Of a DNA stretch of 10,788 nt, positions 1 through 7,424 are shown in pieces. The position numbers and the translations under genes are program-made. The notes under the pieces are model-generated. The model was given only the letters and a program-made list of their open reading frames with translations. It was not told the DNA's origin and ran no database searches. Where the stretch lies: the NCBI GenBank assembly GCA_019114015.1, contig DXGG01000195.1, positions 1 through 10,788 on the forward strand, given 5' to 3'. Source of the DNA: Candidatus Onthomorpha intestinigallinarum (GTDB taxonomy: Bacteria; Bacteroidota; Bacteroidia; Bacteroidales; P3). How positions within the stretch are numbered: the stretch's first letter is position 1; the number at the start of each line of letters is the position of its first letter.

Positions 1-3000
1 GAGTTAAAATAGGAACTACTGCGAATAATACTCTTGATAATTGGGTAACAGGGTTGCAGGAGGTATTTTACTCCACTGAATTTTCCGTTTCTGAGAATAA
101 TGACATAAATACTTGGAAAGTATTGACTTTCGCTGAGCCGTATTATTACGATGGCGTTTCAAATTTGGTAGTTGAGATTTGTTTTGCAACAGATGTAACA
201 AATGGAAAAGTAAAGGTAAGCCAAACAGATCTTGAAGATTTTGATGTATCTTTGATGTACAGGACAACTTCTACTGATGCTTGTGCGTGGGAAGGAAATC
301 CTTCCAGTAGTAATAGAACAAGACGTCCTAATGTCATGTTTAATGTGTCTTCCCAAGGTTGTATTAGTGAAAGAGGTGCAGTTATTGTTGAAGTTTCAGA
401 TGCTCCAGCGTGTGATGTGGGTTTGTTGAGTCTTGTTTCTCCTGAAATAGGAAGTAATATTTTAGCAGGTATACAAACACCGGTGGATGTCGAGTTCAAG
501 AATTATGGCTCTGACGCATTGACTGATTTGGATATACATTGGTCTATAAACGGTGTTGAACAGCAGGTCTATGCATGGAGTGGCAACATGGCTCAGAACG
601 GAGTTGATACTATTACTTTGGGAAATTATTCATTTGAACCGGGAGAGATAGTAATAAAGGCATGGATAGCAAAAGCGTGTGATGAGGTGCATACCAATGA
701 TACGATAGAAGCAGTTTTGTCTTCATGTCTTGGAAATGAGTCTTCAATTACTCAATTGACTATAGGTCCTGATGACGATGACAGTTTTGCAAACTTTACT
801 GACTTTGTTGAAGCTCTTGTGGTATCTGGTTTGTGCGGACCTATAGAGGTAGGAGTAAAACCGGGTACGTATGATGAGCAGATAACCATTCCGGCAGTAG
901 TAGGAAATACTGAAGAAAACAATATAGTTATCAAAGGTTTGTCGGAAGGAGTTGTTTTGACTTATACATCCGAGGATACTGAAGAAAACAGATATGTATT
1001 GAGTATAGATTCCCTTAATCATATTACTTTCAAGGATTTTACGATAAATGTAACCGATACTGTTGATTTTGTTGTGGAAGTATCAAATTCAGACAATGTC
1101 CTTTTTGAAGGGATGAACTTTACTTCTCCAAAAGTTGAAGAAACTGTATTGGTATCTTTACACAAGAACAGTAATATTGGTTTTGTCGGAAATGAATTTT
1201 ATGGGGCAGCTTCACAGATTTTGGTTGAAGATACTTTGAGGAATTTGAATGTGACTGCAAATAGGTTTGTTGATTTTGCAACGTCAGGTTTAACGGCTTC
1301 ATTGGTGGAGAATTTGACGGTGGAAGACAACAGATTGACAACCGATACCTCAAAAATAACATTGGGAGCAATAGTATTGGATGGAATATTCGGCAATTTG
1401 GATATACTTTCAAATAGAATATATTTGGAAAAGGGAACGGCGGTCAGAACGGGAATAACGTTGAAAAACTCTACTTTCAACCAAATTTCACCCGCATTTA
1501 TAGCTAATAATGAAATAGCCATAATAGGTTCCAGAAATGTTACAACCAATATTGCATGTATAGGTATAGAGTTGGAAAATGTGTCTTGGCTTAATGTCTA
1601 TTATAACACTGTAAAAATAGAATCTTCGAAGAACAGTACTAATTCCAAGGCTTTGTCTGTTGATGGTGATGGTACGAACATACAGGTTCAAAACAACAAT
1701 TTGGACAATCAGGGCAAGGGTTATGCAATGTATGTAAAAACTCCGGCAACTCAAGTTTCGTTCTCGGACAATAATAATTACACTGTAAATGGAAGCAAGT
1801 TTGTTGCATGGGGAACTGACAAGTCTAATTTGGATTTGTTGAGAACAGTCAACGGTATGGATGTCAATTCGGTTTCGGTAGAAAATCCATTCACAGGAGA
1901 TTCCACCTTGAGTCTTATTTATCCTACCGATATTGTGAGGGCAGCAGAGCCGTTGGACGATGTACCTTTGGATATATTGGATAATTTCAGACCGGTTTCT
2001 CCAAAACCTACGATAGGTGCTTATGAATATCAGTTTACGGGTATTGATACCGGTGTTCCTGAAATAATTACACCTGAGGAAGGGGAAGAATACACGGAAA
2101 ATGAGCCGTTGACTCCTGTTGTTCAAGTAAAGAATTTCGGTAACTATACCATGAACGGTTTTGAGATAACAGCTGTTCTGAAGTATGACATGTATGATGA
2201 TACGGAAGTGCAGACCTTGACTGAAACATGGACGGGAACATTATCTTCTTTGGAAACCATGACTTACACGTTCCAACAATCGTTTAATCCTCCGTTGAAT
2301 TTGGTTTATGATGAGCCTATGTATATGATGGTATATACAACTGTCGACGGAGATACTACACACAACAATGACACGGCTTATACTTCATTCTTGGTTACGC
2401 CTGCAAAGGATTTAAGAATAAGCGGCATAACACCTATTACCGAACGTTGTAATTTGACAAATGTACAGTTTAAAACAACAATAAAGAACGAAGGACAGTA
2501 TTCTATAACCGATGCAGACGAAATAAGTGTTACCTTGTTCATAGAGAATAAACCTGACGTTGTAATTACCGAATCTTTGAATTTTCCTTATGTGGACCAG
2601 ACTACCATGGCTACGTTCAACAAGTTGGATCCAGGTGCAAGTCTGACTTATACTTTTACTCAAACAGTGGATTTATATCCGCCGGAAGATAAGGATACCA
2701 ATTGGAATGTCAGAACCATAGTGGAAACAGTCGGAGACAATGTGCATGATAATGATACCTCGACTATGTCTTCAACGGTTATATCCTTGCTGTCGCCAGC
2801 TGCTCCTGTGGTAACGGATGACCATATTCCTTATGCAACATGGGGACATCCTTCAGCGGAACAGGAAAATAATTTGGCGATAAAATGGTATTCTTCTACC
2901 GTTGCGCCGGATCCTTTCTATGCTCCTACATCTTATGCGGCATCTAAAAACTATACAACTTCACAGTTGTTTGATGATACTACATTTTATTTGAGAGTTT

Positions 3001-6000
3001 TCAGGACGGGAGCATATCCTTGCAAGAGTGACTTCTCATCTGTTACCGTTTATCTGGATGACCGTGCTCCGGTAGATGCTTCATCAATAGATATTGTAGA
3101 ACCTATACCTGAAGGTTGGGTTTACATGTCAGACCAGGACACCATAAAGGTACGACTGGTAAATCATGGAACAGAGCCTTTGTCCAACTTCTCGGTAAGT
3201 TACAGCATCAAACCTACATCTCCTTCCGACGCTGAGGAGGTGGTTGTTACCGAAACTTGTACAGCAACGCTTCAGCCTAACAACGTTACACAAAACAATA
3301 ACTTCCCTCAGGCTTATGTTTACAAATTTAATACCTTGGCCGATATGTCCGATCCTTCAAAGACATATAAGATAAGGGCATGGGTTGACGCTGCGAATGA
3401 CTATACGGCTTTGAATGACACTACTAATTATTTGCTTGTAAGACCTAAAAATGGCAAGACATTGTATTGTACTCCTAATATCACAAATCCTGTTTCGTTG
3501 GATATATCTAGAGTTCAGATGGGAACGGTTGACAATGCCAATTCCGCTTTCGGAGCAACATATACCGATTATACGGAGACGGTTTCTCCTATTGTATTGT
3601 TCAAGGGAGTGTCCGACACTTTGTATGTCCAGGTAGATTATTCTTCTCCTATGGAAATACCTGAAAGTCCTGTGGGAGGTTGGATTAGAGTATTCATGGA
3701 TTGGAACAGGGACGGAGTATTCGATGCTGCTACGGAACTTGTCGCAAGCGATACCACATGGGCAGGTGCATTGTTCAAATCCAAGATAGATGTTCCTGCA
3801 AATACGATGAACGGTATGACAAGGATGAGGATAATGTTGAAACAGAGAGGTAACAGTGAAGAGTTCGATCCATGCGATACATATGGTGACGGAGAAGTGG
3901 AGGATTACAAAGTGCAGATAAGAACGGTTGAAAATGTTAATGCGGAAATGAAGAGATTCGTTTCTCCTTCCGAGTTCGCTTATACCGCCCAGCAGGAGGT
4001 GAAGGTGTTGATGAGTAACTCCGGTTTGACACCTTTGACTTCAGCTGTAATAAAATGGACTTTAAATGACGGACAGGAGAATACCTACAATTGGAGCGGA
4101 AACATTGAATCCGGAGCATCCGAGCCTATTACACTGGGAACAGCCGATTTGGCTTTGGGAATGAATAACCTTAAGGCGTATGTCAATGTAAACGGTGACA
4201 CTTACAATGTTAACGATACTATTAAGATGAATACGTATCTGTTCAGAGAGTTCACCATACCTTATTCCACCAACTTTGATGAAGAAGAGTATAATGATCA
4301 TTTCTATGCATATAATCTAAATCTGGCCAATCCAACCAACTGTTGGGAGATGGGAACGCCTGCTTCCACAAATACAACTATCAAGGAGGCTTATTCTGCA
4401 CCTAACTGTTGGAAAACGGTATTGGATGGCAAATACCCTAAGAATAATGAGAGTATATTGTATTCTCCGGTATTCAATATAGATTTGATAAAGCCGGATA
4501 CCTTAACTTTCATGTTAAGATCCTCGGTGACAACTCCTACAAAGATGACTATTGAATATTTGAATTGGGAGAACAAATGGATTAACTTGACGGCAATAAC
4601 CGATGCAGACGGTGGCGTGAATGCCGAAAACTGGTATGACGATGCAGACGGTACGGCGTTTACCACTTCCAGAACGTGGAGACAGGTTTCTTATTCTTTG
4701 GCCAAAGTGTCGCATCTGTTCGGAAATAAATTCCAGTTGAGGTTTGTATTCCGTTCGGGCAACGGAAGTCAAAGCGACGGATTTGCAATAGACGATATAT
4801 CCATAAAAAGAGCTTTGAGACCTCAGGATGCGGGTGTGGTATCCGTCAATCTTGAGCCTACAAATCTGCCTAATTACGGTTCTTATTATTATCCTCGTGT
4901 GGAGATACGTAATTTCGGAACGCAGACATTGAACAACATAGAGGTTTGTTACATATCCGAAGGAATGTACATACCTATATGCGAATCCATAACCTCTGCG
5001 GGCATATTGCCTGAAACAACCGGTGAATACACATTCCAGAGAGGAACTTACCTTACGGTAGACAGTCCCGATCCGTTTGAGATATGTGCGTTTACAAGGT
5101 TGAATCCTACAGATGTTTATACAGACAACGACTCTACGTGTGCAAGCATTGTGATAGGTCCTTTGCAGAAAGACGTGGGTATAGTCGATATCGTTTCACC
5201 ATTGGAACAGATTGTTTCCAACGATCAGGTGGAGGTCTCATTGCACATAAAGAATTTCGGTATAGACGTAATATCCGAGTTGCCTATATCCTATGAGGTA
5301 TCCGGAGGCAACGTGAACACCGAGATGATTTACTTCGACCCTCCTTTGTATAACGGTGATGAATACATTTATAGATTCAATCAGAAGTTTGTCGCCTCGT
5401 TCGGAGTGGTCAATTTGAAGTGTTGGACCGGCTTGGACGGAGACTTCTATCATGACAACGATACTGTTTACAGACGTCTGGAAGGTTCGAACACAATCAG
5501 AGACCTTGAAGCCAAGTCTATTACCATAGACGATGCGGATCCTGACAACATAGCCGTACAACTCGATTTCATGAACAGGAGTTCCGTCGGAGTATCAGAT
5601 ATTACCGTTGGATATTATTACAACGGAGACATAAACAATGCCGTGGAGGAGATTTACAGATTGGGCAATACGGTACCTGCCGGCACCATGGGACATCATA
5701 AGTTCCAGGCTGTTTTGCCGAGGGATACCTATACGAGCATTACCGCTTACGTTACGGTACCGGATGAGGCGGACAGAAGCAATGACACGACCAATGTACT
5801 TTATATGGGTTACAGGGACGGTGTGGCCGACACTATCTACATAGAACAGACATCCGCTCCTGATTGCAAGGTTCAGCTAAGGGCTCACAATGCAGGTACA
5901 TTGGGCGGAAACACTCAGGTTACGGCTCACTTGGTGTTGAACGGAGACTTGGCGAACAAGATAACCGAAACATTCATATGGGAATATGATGAACCTAATC

Positions 6001-6431
6001 CTGAATTGACAAGGTATATGACATTCTCTACAAGAATACCGAGAAGCGAAAACGGAACATATAATGTCATGGCATGGATAGATTACCCTTATGATGCCGA
6101 TCACAGAAACGATACGACCCATGCTTATTTGGTTCAGTCGTTTGTTGATTTGGACGAGGAGGCGCAATCTGCCGAGTTTGAATTGGAACAGAACAAGCCT
6201 AATCCGTTCGACAATGCAACATCAATAGGATTTACCTTGCCTGAGGCCGGTTATGCCAAACTTGTAATAACCAATAACCTGGGACAGGCAGTAAAGACTG
6301 TTGAAGGAAAGTACGGACAGGGACACAACACAATTGTTCTGACCGATCTGAAGTTGCCTGAAGGTGTTTACTACTATACGATGTATTACAAGAATATCAA
6401 GAAGGGAAGAAAGATGATAGTCGTAAAGTAA
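1..6431 (+). CDS. Giant modular T9SS-secreted surface protein, C-terminal 2142 residues (5' partial)
   Basis: The reading frame is open from the left edge (first full codon at 3) to TAA at 6429-6431. The TTG at 54 is not a real start: upstream codons continue the same fold (IKIGTT-like, then NLVVEICF and RPNVMF), a module common in large Bacteroidetes surface proteins. Modules by nucleotide: partial jelly-roll-like 3-350; CARDB-like 411-720; right-handed parallel beta-helix about 732-2042, opening with PGTYDEQITIPA; CARDB-like about 2058-2400 and 2409-2790; Ig-like about 2808-3062; CARDB-like 3085-3440; GEVED domain 3465-3930 (YCTP at 3465, Ca-loop-like DWNRDGVFD at 3699, GEVEDY at 3891); CARDB-like 3930-4235; MAM-like jelly roll 4251-4810 ending GFAIDDISI; four tandem CARDB-like 4830-6125; T9SS sorting domain 6177-6428. 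No catalytic site was recognised, so adhesion or scaffolding is inferred. Export and T9SS sorting are well supported by the C-terminus. The signal peptide is outside the window. Confidence 0.93.
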   Translation, partial: VKIGTTANNTLDNWVTGLQEVFYSTEFSVSENNDINTWKVLTFAEPYYYDGVSNLVVEICFATDVTNGKVKVSQTDLEDFDVSLMYRTTSTDACAWEGNPSSSNRTRRPNVMFNVSSQGCISERGAVIVEVSDAPACDVGLLSLVSPEIGSNILAGIQTPVDVEFKNYGSDALTDLDIHWSINGVEQQVYAWSGNMAQNGVDTITLGNYSFEPGEIVIKAWIAKACDEVHTNDTIEAVLSSCLGNESSITQLTIGPDDDDSFANFTDFVEALVVSGLCGPIEVGVKPGTYDEQITIPAVVGNTEENNIVIKGLSEGVVLTYTSEDTEENRYVLSIDSLNHITFKDFTINVTDTVDFVVEVSNSDNVLFEGMNFTSPKVEETVLVSLHKNSNIGFVGNEFYGAASQILVEDTLRNLNVTANRFVDFATSGLTASLVENLTVEDNRLTTDTSKITLGAIVLDGIFGNLDILSNRIYLEKGTAVRTGITLKNSTFNQISPAFIANNEIAIIGSRNVTTNIACIGIELENVSWLNVYYNTVKIESSKNSTNSKALSVDGDGTNIQVQNNNLDNQGKGYAMYVKTPATQVSFSDNNNYTVNGSKFVAWGTDKSNLDLLRTVNGMDVNSVSVENPFTGDSTLSLIYPTDIVRAAEPLDDVPLDILDNFRPVSPKPTIGAYEYQFTGIDTGVPEIITPEEGEEYTENEPLTPVVQVKNFGNYTMNGFEITAVLKYDMYDDTEVQTLTETWTGTLSSLETMTYTFQQSFNPPLNLVYDEPMYMMVYTTVDGDTTHNNDTAYTSFLVTPAKDLRISGITPITERCNLTNVQFKTTIKNEGQYSITDADEISVTLFIENKPDVVITESLNFPYVDQTTMATFNKLDPGASLTYTFTQTVDLYPPEDKDTNWNVRTIVETVGDNVHDNDTSTMSSTVISLLSPAAPVVTDDHIPYATWGHPSAEQENNLAIKWYSSTVAPDPFYAPTSYAASKNYTTSQLFDDTTFYLRVFRTGAYPCKSDFSSVTVYLDDRAPVDASSIDIVEPIPEGWVYMSDQDTIKVRLVNHGTEPLSNFSVSYSIKPTSPSDAEEVVVTETCTATLQPNNVTQNNNFPQAYVYKFNTLADMSDPSKTYKIRAWVDAANDYTALNDTTNYLLVRPKNGKTLYCTPNITNPVSLDISRVQMGTVDNANSAFGATYTDYTETVSPIVLFKGVSDTLYVQVDYSSPMEIPESPVGGWIRVFMDWNRDGVFDAATELVASDTTWAGALFKSKIDVPANTMNGMTRMRIMLKQRGNSEEFDPCDTYGDGEVEDYKVQIRTVENVNAEMKRFVSPSEFAYTAQQEVKVLMSNSGLTPLTSAVIKWTLNDGQENTYNWSGNIESGASEPITLGTADLALGMNNLKAYVNVNGDTYNVNDTIKMNTYLFREFTIPYSTNFDEEEYNDHFYAYNLNLANPTNCWEMGTPASTNTTIKEAYSAPNCWKTVLDGKYPKNNESILYSPVFNIDLIKPDTLTFMLRSSVTTPTKMTIEYLNWENKWINLTAITDADGGVNAENWYDDADGTAFTTSRTWRQVSYSLAKVSHLFGNKFQLRFVFRSGNGSQSDGFAIDDISIKRALRPQDAGVVSVNLEPTNLPNYGSYYYPRVEIRNFGTQTLNNIEVCYISEGMYIPICESITSAGILPETTGEYTFQRGTYLTVDSPDPFEICAFTRLNPTDVYTDNDSTCASIVIGPLQKDVGIVDIVSPLEQIVSNDQVEVSLHIKNFGIDVISELPISYEVSGGNVNTEMIYFDPPLYNGDEYIYRFNQKFVASFGVVNLKCWTGLDGDFYHDNDTVYRRLEGSNTIRDLEAKSITIDDADPDNIAVQLDFMNRSSVGVSDITVGYYYNGDINNAVEEIYRLGNTVPAGTMGHHKFQAVLPRDTYTSITAYVTVPDEADRSNDTTNVLYMGYRDGVADTIYIEQTSAPDCKVQLRAHNAGTLGGNTQVTAHLVLNGDLANKITETFIWEYDEPNPELTRYMTFSTRIPRSENGTYNVMAWIDYPYDADHRNDTTHAYLVQSFVDLDEEAQSAEFELEQNKPNPFDNATSIGFTLPEAGYAKLVITNNLGQAVKTVEGKYGQGHNTIVLTDLKLPEGVYYYTMYYKNIKKGRKMIVVK
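4830..6125 (+). repeat. Four tandem CARDB-like beta-sandwich repeats in the giant protein
   Basis: Four consecutive modules each open with D-(A/V)-G-(V/I)-V or an equivalent strand. Each contains a hydrophobic-N-F/N-G 'KNFG/RNFG' type strand where preserved, and each closes with an ND(T/S) motif. The Asn codons of those closing motifs lie at 5127, 5457, 5781 and 6108, giving spacings of 330, 324 and 327 bases (110, 108 and 109 residues). Five further copies of the closing motif occur earlier (696, 2367, 2751, 3414, 4212), interrupted by inserted domains. The repeats are diverged at DNA level, so they are protein-level repeats of old origin. Confidence 0.75.
6177..6428 (+). other. T9SS type A C-terminal sorting domain
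   Basis: These last 84 residues of the giant protein show the full type A pattern: EQNKPNPF near the start, then T-x-I-x-F-x-LP, LVITNNLGQAV, a GxN segment, LPEGVYYY, and a basic KKGRKMIVVK end. In this family the domain directs passage through the type IX outer-membrane translocon and is usually removed on the cell surface, with the cargo linked to a lipopolysaccharide anchor or released. The assignment rests on motif match only. Confidence 0.93.
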
Positions 6432-6461
6432 CAGGAAAACTCTAATAAATAATTGATGAGG

Positions 6462-6498
6462 AAGGCTCGGGAATTTTCCCGGGCCTTTTTTGTTTTTT
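6462..6498 (+). terminator. Intrinsic terminator of the giant gene
   Basis: Arms 6462-6473 and 6476-6487 pair over up to 12 positions with one G-T wobble, leaving a small AT loop. A T-rich tract follows (6486-6498). It lies about 30 bases after the TAA stop at 6429-6431, the expected place for a rho-independent terminator. Confidence 0.9.
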
Positions 6499-6551
6499 CA
6501 TTGTTTCTGTATGAATGGCATGTACGTGTATTGCGTTTTGATTTGTATTTT

Positions 6552-6582
6552 TTTGCAATGTCTGCGAGTTATATTACTTTTG
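6552..6582 (+). promoter_or_regulatory. Bacteroidetes-type promoter for RNA element copy 1
   Basis: TTTG at 6552-6555 and TACTTTTG at 6575-6582 match the -33 TTTG and -7 TAnnTTTG boxes of the primary sigma factor in this phylum, with a 19-base spacer. Transcription would begin near 6589. No credible protein gene follows, so this promoter appears to serve the structured RNA. Confidence 0.65.
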
Positions 6583-6588
6583 CAACAG

Positions 6589-6830
6589 GATAGAGAAAAA
6601 AACTCTTTCCTTATTTAAGAATTAAAGAGGCGTTATGTCATCTTCTTGTACGTACGAAGCCTGAGAAACTTCAAATAATTTGAAAACAAGATGACGATAT
6701 GATTGTTTCCGCGCATATGGCGTGGGGCTGTTGTGCACATATCTGTTTTCAAAGGGTTTTCTCAGGACCTGTACGTTAGGAAGTGTGTCATACGGTTCCA
6801 CGCTTCTGATATTGTGAATCTTGCTTTTTA
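6589..6830 (+). ncRNA. Candidate structured small RNA, copy 1
   Basis: No coding sequence is credible here. The predicted transcript folds into three elements. A 5' hairpin pairs 6603-6608 with 6624-6629. A stem pairs 6637-6644 with 6688-6695 (GTCATCTT with AAGATGAC) and holds an inner hairpin 6670-6675/6679-6684. A 3' stem pairs 6720-6725 with 6798-6803 (GCGTGG with CCACGC), continued by wobble-rich pairs. The block GGTTTTCTCAGGA at 6745-6757 recurs exactly in copy 2. The 3' end is uncertain; only a short T run (6825-6829) is seen. Families worth testing are the Bacteroidales-1 motif and 6S-like RNAs, but I cannot confirm either. It could also be an ordinary 5' leader whose gene was lost. 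Confidence 0.55.
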
Positions 6831-7008
6831 GGATGCCGATAAGCAGCAATATTACTTACTTAAACATGATAAAAATATTGAAAACCTTTATCTTGTTCAT
6901 ATTCTTGGTAATGGTATGTGAACGATATGATTTGATTGATTTGATTTGTTTGGTTGTTTCTGAGGAGGGAAAGGAAATAGTAAGAATGTTTTTGATTTTC
7001 AAATATTT

Positions 7009-7039
7009 TTTGGTGTATTAAAATCTTGTTTTATCTTTG
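7009..7039 (+). promoter_or_regulatory. Bacteroidetes-type promoter for RNA element copy 2
   Basis: TTTG at 7009-7012 and TATCTTTG at 7032-7039 are separated by 19 bases, the same spacing as at copy 1. The expected transcription start is near 7046. Both promoter boxes are followed by CAA and, shortly after, by GAGAAAAAAA, so the two promoters and early transcripts resemble one another. Confidence 0.7.
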
Positions 7040-7045
7040 CAAGAG

Positions 7046-7262
7046 AAAAAAAAGAATACTTTTTTTTAATATTATTGTAAATAAGAAGTGTTTGCTCATC
7101 TTGTGAATTGAAAAAACTGGTAAGTTTTCAAATCAACTAAAAGATGACATGATGGTTACATGTATAGCGTGGACTGTTGTTACCGTATTTGTGCTAAGGT
7201 TTTCTCAGGAACTTCAATTCAGATATGGTTATTTATCCTGCAGTTCCGCGCTTATTTTTTTG
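7046..7262 (+). ncRNA. Candidate structured small RNA, copy 2
   Basis: This is a diverged paralogue of the element at 6589-6830 with the same three elements in the same order. A 5' hairpin pairs 7058-7064 with 7083-7089. A stem pairs 7096-7102 with 7141-7147 around an inner hairpin 7108-7114/7125-7131. A 3' stem pairs 7166-7172 (AGCGTGG) with 7246-7252 (CCGCGCT), followed by a T run at 7254-7260 that gives the element an intrinsic-terminator-like end. The 13-base block GGTTTTCTCAGGA recurs at 7198-7210. In the 3' stem, copy 1 has G-C where copy 2 has a G-T wobble, and the next pairs are CTG/CGG versus CTG/CAG; such changes keep pairing and support selection on structure. Length is about 215 bases. 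Function unknown. Confidence 0.6.
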
Positions 7263-7288
7263 TGTTTATTCTTTTTTTGGCTTTTAAA

Positions 7289-7332
7289 TCAATAAACCCC
7301 GAAAGTTTTTGTTCACCTTCGGGGTTTATTGA
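7289..7332. terminator. Perfect 15-bp hairpin between convergent transcripts
   Basis: Arms 7289-7303 and 7318-7332 (left arm TCAATAAACCCCGAA) are exact inverted repeats around a 14-base loop. The stem lies after the small-RNA end and before the convergent dipeptidase gene. No long T tract follows on either strand directly, so it may act as a back-up or bidirectional terminator, or as a processing or stability stem. Confidence 0.6.
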
Positions 7333-7367
7333 TTTCATATCACGGAACTCTTTTCCTTATTCGATAG

Positions 7368-7409
7368 AAACGGATTCTGAAAAGAAAAAATCGTTTTCAG
7401 AATCCGTTT
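7368..7409. terminator. Perfect 16-bp hairpin after the dipeptidase gene
   Basis: Arms 7368-7383 and 7394-7409 (left arm AAACGGATTCTGAAAA) pair perfectly around a 10-base loop. On the minus strand the stem starts about 15 bases after the dipeptidase stop (7425-7427). On the plus strand it is followed by a short T-rich stretch. It most likely ends the minus operon and may also block read-through from the left. Confidence 0.7.
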
Positions 7410-7424
7410 TCTTCAAACAAAGAT

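Noticed and set aside
54..56. TTG as the start of the giant protein
   Set aside because: The frame stays open upstream to the window edge and encodes the expected preceding strands of the same module, so the gene begins outside the window.
1488..2126. 212-residue minus-strand ORF
   Set aside because: It lies opposite the beta-helix region, has a Cys/Arg/Ile-rich shadow composition and no recognisable domain.
6622..6849. 75-residue minus-strand ORF
   Set aside because: It lies antisense to the structured RNA copy 1 with no domain-like sequence; the copy 2 equivalent is not open.
6821..7021. 66-residue hydrophobic plus-strand ORF
   Set aside because: The sequence is AT-rich, has no family resemblance, overlaps the promoter of the second RNA copy and its start is not convincing. 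A short form from 6866 could be a small membrane peptide but nothing supports it.
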